Assembly: GCA_964539825.1 (NCBI GenBank)
Contig: CAZIKF010000021.1
Span: 1 to 64,000, forward strand
Length of the DNA stretch: 64,000 nucleotides
DNA from: CAZIKF01 sp964539825
GTDB taxonomy: Bacteria > Muiribacteriota > UBA6191
Direction: 5' to 3'
Position 1 is the first letter of the stretch, and each line of letters opens with the position of its first letter. The position numbers and the translations under genes were made by a program. The notes beneath the pieces were generated by a model. The model searched no databases. It had not been told where the DNA came from and saw only the letters and a list, made by a program, of their open reading frames with translations. Of the stretch, positions 26,267 through 34,583 are shown in pieces.

Positions 26267-27039
26267 ATATAGTAGCAATGATCCCGGCAAGAATGGGATC
26301 TTCCCGCTTCCCGGGAAAGCCTATGGCTAAAATTCATGGGATTCCCATGATTGGTCATGTTTATGAGCGGACAAAGATGGCTTCCCATTTGACCCAGACA
26401 TGGGTAGCTACTTGTGATGGGGTAATCGCGGAATATATCGAGAGTATCGGAGGTCAGGCGGTAATGACCGGAGACCATCATGAACGTTGTTCTGATCGGT
26501 GCGCCGAAGGAATGTTGAAAGTAGAAGAGTTAACTTCCAGAAAAATTGATATTTTAGTAATGGTTCAAGGGGATGAGCCGCTTGTCAGGCCGGAGATGAT
26601 TAATGAATCGCTGAATCCCCTGTTCGAGGACCCATCCATTCAAATCACAAATCTGTCGGGTAAAATTGAATCCAGGGAAGAATTTGAGGATCCAAATTGT
26701 GTGAAGGTTGTGGTTGATAGCAGGGGGTTTGCCCTTTACTTTTCACGAGAACCCATCCCCTCCAAGAAAAAATTTGACGGTACCATCCAGGCTTTAAAAC
26801 AAGTTGCGATCATCCCTTTTCGAAGAGATTATCTTCTGGAATATAACCATATGGAACCCACCGAGCTAGAGATCATAGAATCAGTAGACATGCTGCGAAT
26901 TTTAGAGAGGGGAGGGAGTGTAAAGATGGTTCCCACACAATACAATACCCAGGCAGTGGACACCCCGGCGGATCTTGCTCGCGTAGAGGCTTGTATTAGT
27001 TCCGATGATTTATTCTCGCGTTATAGAAGCAAATACTAG
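26242..27039 (+). CDS. CMP-ulosonate synthetase, divergent KdsB family
   Basis: IPARMGSSRFPGKPMAKIHG (CTP-binding loop), QGDEPLVRPEMI and ALYFSREPIPS show a 3-deoxy-manno-octulosonate cytidylyltransferase fold. Two places differ from standard KdsB: HERCSDRCAE in place of a sGTDRxAE motif, and KQVAIIPFRRDYL in place of the usual HIGIYxYR. I infer activation of a Kdo-like but different 2-keto-3-deoxy acid with CTP. It is coupled to an HpcH/HpaI aldolase upstream, and no kdsA is in the window. Confidence 0.82.
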   Translation: MDSDPSSLNIVAMIPARMGSSRFPGKPMAKIHGIPMIGHVYERTKMASHLTQTWVATCDGVIAEYIESIGGQAVMTGDHHERCSDRCAEGMLKVEELTSRKIDILVMVQGDEPLVRPEMINESLNPLFEDPSIQITNLSGKIESREEFEDPNCVKVVVDSRGFALYFSREPIPSKKKFDGTIQALKQVAIIPFRRDYLLEYNHMEPTELEIIESVDMLRILERGGSVKMVPTQYNTQAVDTPADLARVEACISSDDLFSRYRSKY

Positions 27040-27056
27040 GATCAGGTGGGCTCCCC

Positions 27057-28031
27057 ATGAAAGAAGAAGAAATTCGACCTCAGGATATTTTTGATGAATA
27101 TCTACGTCTTTGTGAGATTGATAGCAGGGAGTATTTTTCCCAGGCCTCAGCGATAAAGATTCCTTGTCCGGCATGTGGCGCAAATGGAGCGCATTCTTTT
27201 GAGAAGAAGGGATTTTCTTACGAAGTCTGCCCAGACTGTGACACTCTTTTTGCAAGTCCAAGGCCTCCCTTTGAAGCATTCATGAGTTACTATCGGGACT
27301 CACCATCAACCAGGTATTGGGCGGAAGTTTTCTATCCGGTTACCGCTGAGGCCAGGAAAGAAAAACTCTGGAAACCTAAGGCACATCTGATTAAAGACTT
27401 CCTAAACTCTTTCCCGGCCCGTGAGGTGATTTTAGATATCGGAGGAGGATTCGGCGTTTTCGCTGAAGTCGCTACCGAGATTATAAAAGTTCCCGTGGCC
27501 GTCATTGAGCCTTCTGTACATTTGGCGCAGTCCTGTAGAGAAAAGGGATTTGAAGTCATTGAAAAGCCCCTTGAAGAAGTATGCATATCTGAAGTCCCGC
27601 AAGGGCCGCGTTGTTTTGTTAGCTTTGAACTCTTTGAGCATCTCCATGATCCACGCCGTTTTTTAAAGAGTCTTCATGGGCTTATGGAACCAGGGGATTG
27701 CCTCGTGATGACCACCCTTAGTGCTGCGGGGCTTGATATTTTGGTTTTGTGGGAAAGGGCTAAGGCTGTTTTCCCACCCCATCATTTGAACTTTTTTACT
27801 CCTGACTCCATCAGGGGATTGATGCGGGAAATAGGATTTGTGCAAGTGGATGTGCAGACACCAGGTAAGCTCGATTTGAGCATCTTGCAGAATCATTTGC
27901 ACGAGATAGAGGATCGATTTTGGAGTTTTTACCTGAGCCGGGCAAGTGAGCAATCTCTTGATAGAATGCAGGAAATTCTAGTTCAAGAAAAAATGAGTTC
28001 CCATATGATGATTTTTGGTGCAAAGGAATAG
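27057..28031 (+). CDS. SAM-dependent methyltransferase with N-terminal zinc motif
   Basis: The first 65 residues hold a C4 zinc site (CPACG and CPDC) and a conserved tail TLFASPRP, as in sugar C-methyltransferases and related enzymes. The class I methyltransferase domain follows, with SAM motif I VILDIGGGFGVFAE (near residue 125) and an acidic VSFELFEHLHDP. The protein is 324 residues long. It precedes a clear paralogue whose SAM site is degraded. The likely role is methylation of a sugar intermediate made by this operon. Confidence 0.82.
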   Translation: MKEEEIRPQDIFDEYLRLCEIDSREYFSQASAIKIPCPACGANGAHSFEKKGFSYEVCPDCDTLFASPRPPFEAFMSYYRDSPSTRYWAEVFYPVTAEARKEKLWKPKAHLIKDFLNSFPAREVILDIGGGFGVFAEVATEIIKVPVAVIEPSVHLAQSCREKGFEVIEKPLEEVCISEVPQGPRCFVSFELFEHLHDPRRFLKSLHGLMEPGDCLVMTTLSAAGLDILVLWERAKAVFPPHHLNFFTPDSIRGLMREIGFVQVDVQTPGKLDLSILQNHLHEIEDRFWSFYLSRASEQSLDRMQEILVQEKMSSHMMIFGAKE

Positions 28032-28039
28032 GGAGGATC

Positions 28040-28942
28040 ATGCGAGTCATAGAAGAAGTGGGGGCAGAAGACTACCGCGTTCATACCCAGATCAAAAGTG
28101 GAATTTTGGAAATAGCTGCTTCATTGAAGGACTCAGGGAGAAGGCTGCGTTCTGGGTGCCCAGCTTGTTTAGATTCTAATTATGGATATAGATTTTCGAT
28201 GATAGGATTTCATTATGTAGCTTGCGAGACCTGCGACACACTCTATGTTCAAAACCCACTTGATCAGGATTCGTTTCAGGACTATGCAAGTCGAGTACAG
28301 TCTCTCTATTCCCTGCCTGGAAGCCTCGACGAGCTTCGGACGAGTTCCCAAAGACGGAGCTTTTCTTTTGAGGTAGGCTTAAACCGTTTATTTGAGCGCA
28401 ATCGTTCGAGGACGATTGGCTATGACGGAAGATCTTCCATGCTTGCAAAGGGTCTCGCAAAACAGCTTCCGGAGTTTGAGTTTCAAGCCTATTCTGGTGA
28501 GGAAAACCAAGAATTTGATCTCTTGATTGTGGATAATTTGATTGGCACCTTTTTTGATCCACGTGATTATCTTGGGAAAGTTCAGAAGAGTCTTAAAAGC
28601 GACGGATATCTCTACTTAACCTCCAGATTAGGAAGTGGTGTGGATATTCTCTTTCTCGGAGGAAACAGCAACATTATCCCTACTGAAAATCTCAATCTCT
28701 TTACCCGTGAAGGTATCCTGGCGCTTCTCTCTAACGGATTTCGCATTAAAGAATTAAGCACTCCGGGTACTCTTGATGTTCAAATGATGCTGGAATCACA
28801 AGCAGAGAACTTTTCTCCCTTTCTGGCCTATCTAAAAAAGCACCGCAAAGATGAGATTGAAGAAAACTTTCAAGAATTTGTTCAGAAGAATCTCTTGAGT
28901 TCATACTTGGTTCTGGTAGCACAGAAGGAGGATTCCCGATGA
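28040..28942 (+). CDS. Methyltransferase-like paralogue with degenerate SAM site
   Basis: A strong GGGAGG precedes the ATG. Architecture and many phrases match the preceding gene: CPACL and CETC zinc pairs, TLYVQNP, NLNLFTREGILALL (NFFTPDSIRGLM in the neighbour) and STPGTLDVQMML (QTPGKLDLSILQ). The glycine-rich motif I is missing and reads IGYDGRSSMLAKG. The 300-residue protein may be a catalytically inert partner that forms a heteromer with its neighbour. The frame is fully open with no sign of decay. Confidence 0.72.
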   Translation: MRVIEEVGAEDYRVHTQIKSGILEIAASLKDSGRRLRSGCPACLDSNYGYRFSMIGFHYVACETCDTLYVQNPLDQDSFQDYASRVQSLYSLPGSLDELRTSSQRRSFSFEVGLNRLFERNRSRTIGYDGRSSMLAKGLAKQLPEFEFQAYSGEENQEFDLLIVDNLIGTFFDPRDYLGKVQKSLKSDGYLYLTSRLGSGVDILFLGGNSNIIPTENLNLFTREGILALLSNGFRIKELSTPGTLDVQMMLESQAENFSPFLAYLKKHRKDEIEENFQEFVQKNLLSSYLVLVAQKEDSR

Positions 28943-29532
28943 AGATTGAAGAGTTTACGCGCGACTATATCCGCAGGCTTAGTGCTCTTCTTGAGCAGGT
29001 AGATCCACAGACCATCGCCAAGATTATCCAAGAGCTTGAGAAGACGGTGAATCGGAGTTCGCGCATCTACGTCATTGGAAATGGGGGAAGTTCAGCAACC
29101 GCATCTCATATGGTTAACGATTGGGGTGCGGGCCTCAGGAGAAGGGAAATTATCAATTTTGATATCACTTCGCTGGCCGATAATACGCCCGTGTGCAGTG
29201 CCATAGCCAATGACATTGGCTATGAGAATATATTTTATATGCAGCTTAAAGGGCTCATTAAACCTGGTGACTTGATGATCGCTGTTTCCTGTAGCGGAAA
29301 TTCACCCAATATTGTAAAAGCAGCCCAATATTCCCGTGAGCAGGGAGCGGTTTTAATAGGCTGTACCGGTTTTGATGGTGGCCGGTTACGAGAAATTGCG
29401 GATGTATGTTTTCATGTGGATGCCCCACGAGGTGAATATGGGCTGGTAGAGGATATGCATATGATTCTAGATCACATTGTTTATTCTTATTACACGTCCC
29501 CTGCTTTTAGTACAGAAGTTTCCAGGAGTTAA
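28939..29532 (+). CDS. SIS-domain phosphosugar isomerase, GmhA-like
   Basis: AAGGAGG seven bases before the ATG fixes the start. The 197-residue protein has YVIGNGGSSATASHMVNDW and VSCSGNSPNIVKAAQ, the two phosphate-binding loops of GmhA/SIS isomerases, and VEDMHMILDHIV near the end with the His and Asp of the GmhA active site. GmhA turns sedoheptulose 7-phosphate into D-glycero-D-manno-heptose 7-phosphate. No hldE or gmhB is adjacent, so the sugar may differ. It overlaps its upstream neighbour by 4 nt. Confidence 0.86.
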   Translation: MKIEEFTRDYIRRLSALLEQVDPQTIAKIIQELEKTVNRSSRIYVIGNGGSSATASHMVNDWGAGLRRREIINFDITSLADNTPVCSAIANDIGYENIFYMQLKGLIKPGDLMIAVSCSGNSPNIVKAAQYSREQGAVLIGCTGFDGGRLREIADVCFHVDAPRGEYGLVEDMHMILDHIVYSYYTSPAFSTEVSRS

Positions 29533-29545
29533 AGGTTAAGGTGAA

Positions 29546-30553
29546 ATGATACGTTGCGGCATTTTGGGTATGGGAAAGATTGGCAAGCTGCGTGCACGTG
29601 AAATTCAGCGCAACTCAAAATCAGAGCTCATAGCGGTTTATGATATGGACCCGGAGGCACCAGGGGAATACAAGGGCTTTAGCTGTTCCAGCGTTGAGGA
29701 GTTACTCGATCAAGACTTAGATGCGGTTTTTGTCTGCACCTTCAACCATGTGAATGCTCCCTACTCAATCCAGGCTCTGAAGAGTGGAAAGCACGTATTC
29801 TGCGAAAAACCTCCAGCCAGAACCTCAGAGGAAGTACGCGGGGTGATTGAAGCTGAAAAAAACTCTGGGAAGGTTTTGAAATACGGTTTTAATCATCGCT
29901 ATCATTCTTCCGTGATGGAAGCAAAAAAAATGGTGGATAATCGGCTATTCGGGAAACTTCTATGGCTTCGCGGGGTTTATGGCAAAGCTGGAGGAAATCT
30001 TTTCGCACAAAATTGGAGGAACCGCAAGGAATACTCGGGAGGGGGAATTCTGATAGACCAGGGCATTCATATGCTCGATTTAATGATGCATTTTGCCGGG
30101 GAGTTTACAGAGGTTAGATCTCTTGTACAGGCCTCTTATTGGGATGTGGAAGTTGAGGACAATGTTTTTGCCATTATGTCTACGCAGGAAAATGTCTCTG
30201 GGACCATTCATTCTTCAGCTACTCAATGGAGGCATAAGTTTTCTTTAGAGATGTGTTTTGAGGAAGGTTATATCAACTTGGATGGAATTCTGTCCTCCAC
30301 CAGAAGTTACGGAGATGAAACTCTTGTGCTAGCAAGGCGTCAGTTTGAGGATTCCGCGTTCGCCTTTGGAAAACCGCGAGAAGAGAGAATTTACTTCGAT
30401 ACAGATGACTCTTGGAGTTTGGAACTAGATGAATTCTTAGAGGCCATTGAGGGGAAGAAGTCGGTCGAGTTCGGGAAAAGTGATGATGCGCTTCGAGTGA
30501 TGCGTCTAATTGAAACGATTTATGAGCAGTCAGGATTCTATTCAGATAAATAG
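29546..30553 (+). CDS. Gfo/Idh/MocA-family NAD(P)-dependent sugar oxidoreductase
   Basis: CGILGMGKIGKLRAREI (residues 4-20) is the dinucleotide-binding loop, and FCEKPPARTSEE carries the conserved EKP lysine. GGGILIDQGIHMLDLM holds the usual catalytic D-x-G-x-H. The protein is 335 residues, of family length. AAGGTGA precedes the ATG. Its place between a GmhA-like isomerase and a 2-hydroxyacid dehydrogenase suggests it oxidises or reduces a sugar intermediate of this operon. Confidence 0.88.
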   Translation: MIRCGILGMGKIGKLRAREIQRNSKSELIAVYDMDPEAPGEYKGFSCSSVEELLDQDLDAVFVCTFNHVNAPYSIQALKSGKHVFCEKPPARTSEEVRGVIEAEKNSGKVLKYGFNHRYHSSVMEAKKMVDNRLFGKLLWLRGVYGKAGGNLFAQNWRNRKEYSGGGILIDQGIHMLDLMMHFAGEFTEVRSLVQASYWDVEVEDNVFAIMSTQENVSGTIHSSATQWRHKFSLEMCFEEGYINLDGILSSTRSYGDETLVLARRQFEDSAFAFGKPREERIYFDTDDSWSLELDEFLEAIEGKKSVEFGKSDDALRVMRLIETIYEQSGFYSDK

Positions 30554-31490
30554 ATTAAGTATCGCGGTTTCAACCGTTTCCTTTTCCAGCAATGCGGATC
30601 TTATGGGAGAATTGGCCCGTGACAAACACTTTGACATCCATGCGAACCCCCATGGCAGGCGACTGGATCCTGTTGAGTTTCAGAGTCTTTTAAGGGGCTG
30701 TGAGGGTGCTATTGTAGGTCTTGATCAAGTCAATGCCGATCTGCTGGAAAATTGTCCCGACCTCAGGGTGGTCTCCAAGTATGGAGTTGGGCTGGATAAC
30801 ATTGACTTTGAGGCTTGCCGAAAGCATGGGGTGGAGGTCTATTCCACCCAGGGAATCAATAAGACCTCGGTTGCTGAACAAACCCTGGGATTCATGCTCA
30901 TGCTCTGCCGTAATCTTTCCCGCTCCGGTTGGAATCTAAAACACGGCAAATGGATAAAGGAAGGCGGAATCCAATTAAGTGGAAAATCTGTAGGTATCAT
31001 CGGGGTTGGGAATATCGGTAAGGAATTGATTCGACTCTTGAAACCATTCCAATGCCGCATACTGGTGAACGATATCTTGGATCAAAATTCCTATTATCAA
31101 AGTACCGGCGTCGAAGAAGTGGGTAAGCAGCAACTTTTTGAGGAAGCGGACCTGGTTACCTTGCATGTTCCCCTGACTTCAGACACTGCGAATCTGGTCA
31201 ACAAAGAAGTTTTTGAAACGATGAAGTCCTCAGCATTTCTCATAAACACCGCCCGAGGAGGGATTGTGGAAGAATCTGATTTGAAGTGGGCACTTGAGAA
31301 CGCCCAGATTGGTGGGGCGGCATTGGATGTATTTGAAATAGAGCCGCCTGAAGACAGGGAGTTGATCGAACACGAAAACTTCCTATGCACTCCCCATATA
31401 GGCGGAAACGCAAAGGAAGCGGTTGCGGCAATGGGATTTGCCGCGATTGAGAACTTGAGAAATTTCTTTTCTTCAAAGGGAAGTCTGTGA
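30522..31490 (+). CDS. D-2-hydroxyacid dehydrogenase, phosphoglycerate dehydrogenase-like
   Basis: The open frame begins with TTG at 30510, and the first ATG is at 30522 inside the preceding gene. Neither has a good ribosome-binding site, so the start is uncertain. SVGIIGVGNIGKELIRLL is the NAD loop. The catalytic set is complete: NTARGGIVEE (Arg), ALDVFEIEPPE (Glu) and CTPHIGGN (His). No C-terminal ACT domain is present, so regulation by serine is not expected. It could make or use a 2-keto acid in the sugar pathway. Confidence 0.83.
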   Translation: MSSQDSIQINRLSIAVSTVSFSSNADLMGELARDKHFDIHANPHGRRLDPVEFQSLLRGCEGAIVGLDQVNADLLENCPDLRVVSKYGVGLDNIDFEACRKHGVEVYSTQGINKTSVAEQTLGFMLMLCRNLSRSGWNLKHGKWIKEGGIQLSGKSVGIIGVGNIGKELIRLLKPFQCRILVNDILDQNSYYQSTGVEEVGKQQLFEEADLVTLHVPLTSDTANLVNKEVFETMKSSAFLINTARGGIVEESDLKWALENAQIGGAALDVFEIEPPEDRELIEHENFLCTPHIGGNAKEAVAAMGFAAIENLRNFFSSKGSL

Positions 31491-32122
31491 TTTCCGCGCT
31501 CCTGCTAGACTTTGACGGGGTTCTGATTGATTCAGACCCGGTGAAGGATGCGGCGTTTGAATATATTTTCCGGGAATATCCAAACCAATTTCAAGACTTC
31601 TTACCTTTTCATAGAGAAAACGGGGGAGTTTCCCGCTATGAAAAAATTCGTTATTTTCATGAAAAGTTACTGGGGGAATCCATTGATGAAAAGAAAGTAA
31701 ACGAAGTAGCCCAGGAATTTTCTGACTATGTTCTTGAACAACTCTGTCAACCGCGCTATCTGATTGAAGACTCCTGCTCAAGATTGCCTATAATTTCAAA
31801 AATCATACCGATTCACATTGTTTCGGCATCCGATGAAATTGAACTCAAAAAAATTTGTGAGGCTCACAAAATCTCTCCTTATTTTCGTTCTATACATGGT
31901 TCACCGGGAACGAAAAGCGAAATTGTAGGAAGGGTCTTTGAGCAAAATTCATATTCGAAAAAAAACACGGTACTGGTGGGAGACAGCATCAATGACTTTC
32001 TAGCTGCAAGGGAACACGGAATCAAATTCTTTGGCTATAACAGCAGCCGATTAGAAGCCGAAAACTGTGATTATTTATCCGGATTCTCCGAGCTTTGTGA
32101 ATTCTTAGAATCTAATTCCTGA
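31487..32122 (+). CDS. HAD-superfamily phosphatase
   Basis: Starts with GTG overlapping the previous stop (GTGA). DFDGVLIDSDP gives nucleophile D8 and acid-base D10. Motif II lies in IVSASDE, and motif IV is VGDSINDFLAA. A cap of about 80 residues between motifs I and II is helical. The protein is 211 residues. It is the last gene of the nine-gene block and could remove the phosphate from a sugar phosphate. Its 3' end overlaps the converging surface-carbohydrate gene by 52 nt (32071-32122). Confidence 0.85.
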   Translation: MISALLLDFDGVLIDSDPVKDAAFEYIFREYPNQFQDFLPFHRENGGVSRYEKIRYFHEKLLGESIDEKKVNEVAQEFSDYVLEQLCQPRYLIEDSCSRLPIISKIIPIHIVSASDEIELKKICEAHKISPYFRSIHGSPGTKSEIVGRVFEQNSYSKKNTVLVGDSINDFLAAREHGIKFFGYNSSRLEAENCDYLSGFSELCEFLESNS

Positions 32123-33909
32123 TTAAGCACCGACTTCCATCTTGGAAGGGCGGGATCAAGGAAAAAGAAAGAATCCCGACTTTCCTGCTCCTGACTCCAG
32201 GATAAATCTTCAAGGCTTTGGCGTAGCTCAGAAGGATTGGAGACGATTCTAAGACATGGATGGGAATCCACCACAGGCATAGGAAAGACTTCAAGGCTGT
32301 AAAAACTTAAACAGGGAACTCCCATTTGCAGGGCTTCCACCAGAACCGAGCCAGTAATTGTCGTGAAGCAGGCATCAACGCACCTGAGAAGTTCACCCAG
32401 GGGATCTTTTCGAATACTATGGTCCGGAAAGTTCTTCATGCTTAAAATAAGATCATCTATTGGATTAAAGGGATGAGCCTTTATCCAGATCTGCTTCCAC
32501 CCTGCTTCAGGTAGGTTAGCCTCACATAGAAACCGTAGAAGAACCTCCGTTTCTCTTAGATCAAAGGATGTTGTGACAAGCAAAATCGAATCATCATTGT
32601 GGGCTCTCACACATGCAGTTCCGTCAATTAAATAGAGGTACCTCTGTGCTTCTATCTCTACTATTTTCTCAGGTTCTACCCCCTGGTCTAGGAAAGTTTC
32701 GACCGCGTTCGGACTGTTAGCTAAGATCTGGTCCGGAAGTTGAATATTTTCTTGATCGCGAGGATCTTGGAAATAATTTAGTTTCAAGGAGCTGATTGTG
32801 GAATGAATGACTCCCTCAGTTCGAATTTTTCTCTTCTTGGCCTCAAAGAGAAGCACTTGTTCCCAGGGCTGATTCTCCATAAGGTAATAGAGAACCTCCA
32901 GGTCAGGATTAGAGTCCAAAAATTCTTGAATTTGCCTTTGCCGAATTAGAAGGTCTAAGAGATGAAAACAAAGAGATTCACGCATAGAATTCTCCGAGAA
33001 AGCTCCAAAATCAATCCCTTCAATCTGAAGGACTTCAGGAATAGTCCAGATTCTTGAGAACTCACGATGCAGGGATAGAAACCTCCTACATAGTCCGGGT
33101 AAGTCAGACAGCTTTAGGTGCTGGTCCAGAAGTTGGAAATTAGAGCTGGTAACACCTTCAAGTGTATTTAGTGCCTTGGAATAATTTTGGGTCGTGCCAA
33201 CATAGAATAGAACCCAGCAACAACCACTGTCTTCGAACAGTGGGGATACTTCCTCAAAGTACTTATCTTTGATTTTTCCATTTTCAATAGAAAAATTGGG
33301 AAAGTAGGTAATCACAGCTTTCTTTACTCCGGTAGGTTTCCTGGGAAACGGAAGTCTCGAAACCATCAGGCGTTTAAGAACATGATGAAGGCACGTCCCC
33401 AGGGCTGATTGGGATAGAAAATTAGTAAAAAAGGTTGATTTAGAGGGATCGGGAACTAGCTGTGTGACTCTAAGAGGAATTTTTATTTGAGAACAAAGCA
33501 TTGAAATTGCCTGAGTCCAACGTGAATCAGAAGTACAGAGCAAAATCGTTTGAGGGTGTTCAGCATCAATCCAACGCTTAAGAGCGAGCAATTTCAAAAT
33601 TTCGTAGACGAAGTTCGACTTAAAGGGTGCTGTTTCAAACAAGGAACAGCACCACCAATAGGAAAGGCCCTCTTCCATCTGTAGCACCTGATGAAGTGAG
33701 AGACCATCTTTCAGGTTTGTACCGAGGTGATGAATGAGTTCGAGAAACTCTTCTCTAAGTAGTGATTTATCTCTCACCATTATATCTAAGAGCTGATCTG
33801 AATGAGGGTACGAGCTGACAAAAGAGCCGTGTAGGTCTAATAGAAGTGAGTCAGGGGATAAGTCATCGGGCGGAGGATGGTTGTAAAGCAGAACAAGTTC
33901 TCTGTTCAT
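32071..33909 (-). CDS. Large surface-carbohydrate biosynthesis protein (LIC13510-like), putative transferase
   Basis: Phrases such as HHLGTNLKDGLSL and EEGLSYWWCCSLFE near residues 62-93 recall a family known from Leptospira O-antigen loci (LIC13510 type; recalled, not searched). The C-terminal third looks like a GT-B donor domain: WIKAHPFNP, then TGSVLVEALQMGVPCLSFY. HP followed by S/T-x-x-x-E is the pattern of CMP-sugar-using GT-B transferases, so I infer a CMP-ulosonate transferase. The length is 612 residues. It ends the minus-strand operon that begins at 36858. Confidence 0.68.
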   Translation of the reverse strand: MNRELVLLYNHPPPDDLSPDSLLLDLHGSFVSSYPHSDQLLDIMVRDKSLLREEFLELIHHLGTNLKDGLSLHQVLQMEEGLSYWWCCSLFETAPFKSNFVYEILKLLALKRWIDAEHPQTILLCTSDSRWTQAISMLCSQIKIPLRVTQLVPDPSKSTFFTNFLSQSALGTCLHHVLKRLMVSRLPFPRKPTGVKKAVITYFPNFSIENGKIKDKYFEEVSPLFEDSGCCWVLFYVGTTQNYSKALNTLEGVTSSNFQLLDQHLKLSDLPGLCRRFLSLHREFSRIWTIPEVLQIEGIDFGAFSENSMRESLCFHLLDLLIRQRQIQEFLDSNPDLEVLYYLMENQPWEQVLLFEAKKRKIRTEGVIHSTISSLKLNYFQDPRDQENIQLPDQILANSPNAVETFLDQGVEPEKIVEIEAQRYLYLIDGTACVRAHNDDSILLVTTSFDLRETEVLLRFLCEANLPEAGWKQIWIKAHPFNPIDDLILSMKNFPDHSIRKDPLGELLRCVDACFTTITGSVLVEALQMGVPCLSFYSLEVFPMPVVDSHPCLRIVSNPSELRQSLEDLSWSQEQESRDSFFFLDPALPRWKSVLNQELDSKNSQSSENPDK

Positions 33910-33918
33910 TTCCGATTT

Positions 33919-34581
33919 TTATCGAGCCCAGATCGTACAGGGTGCCCCATCGGCACCCGACAAAAAGAGCGGAGAAATGAGAACCTCCGACAGAGTACCC
34001 GGTGCTTCCACCCTGACGAGGTTCAAGTCTTCCAGGATCAATATCGGTCTTTGATGTTTCAAAAAGGCTCGATGGGCTTCTCGTCCTACATCTCGATGAG
34101 CAAAGCTTGATAAGGAAATGGAGTCAAAACCAAAAAATCTCAATTCAGGAAACCGATTTCGCATCCAATCGGCCAGGGAGGGAAGATATCCTGGGGGGGA
34201 TTCCCAGTACTCCCTGCTCTGTCGGCGAGATCCCCATCCCGTTTTAAGCAGCAGAGCTTGAATATTTGTAGGGAGAGATTCGTAGCCTGTGGAGGATAAG
34301 AGGTCATTTTCATCCAGCAGTTGTGCTGCTTGTGCAGGAATCTCTACAATTCCAACCGGTCCTGGATTCCAAAAGTCCGGTTCATAATCTGTAATTGAGG
34401 CTCCATCCGAATCAAAATGAAGGGGGCAGTCAACATGAGTACCCAGGTGGTTTGAGAACTCAATGTGCAGGGTATTACAGGAGTCGCCCTCACAAATATT
34501 TTTATCAGACCGTGATTTCAATCCCTCTCCATTTCCATAGGCGGGTGTTGAGGAATCTAAAGGGTAGGAGAGCAAATACAA
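33919..34581 (-). CDS. Cyclase-family (kynurenine-formamidase-like) metal hydrolase
   Basis: SNHLGTHVDCPLHF is the HxGTHxDxPxH metal-binding signature of this family, and FGFDSISLSS with EDLNLVRV complete the core. The length of 220 residues is usual. Members hydrolyse N-formyl or lactam-type amides or act on polyketide-like substrates. Two bases separate it from the aminotransferase gene and nine from the transferase gene. A role in forming or removing an N-acyl group on the amino sugar is possible. I know no described polysaccharide role for it. Confidence 0.82.
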   Translation of the reverse strand: MYLLSYPLDSSTPAYGNGEGLKSRSDKNICEGDSCNTLHIEFSNHLGTHVDCPLHFDSDGASITDYEPDFWNPGPVGIVEIPAQAAQLLDENDLLSSTGYESLPTNIQALLLKTGWGSRRQSREYWESPPGYLPSLADWMRNRFPELRFFGFDSISLSSFAHRDVGREAHRAFLKHQRPILILEDLNLVRVEAPGTLSEVLISPLFLSGADGAPCTIWAR

Positions 34582-34583
34582 AA

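Noticed and set aside
24382..27039. Standard Kdo pathway
   Set aside because: A KdsB homologue is present but no kdsA or kdsD is seen, and two KdsB motifs are altered, so the ordinary route is not supported by this window.
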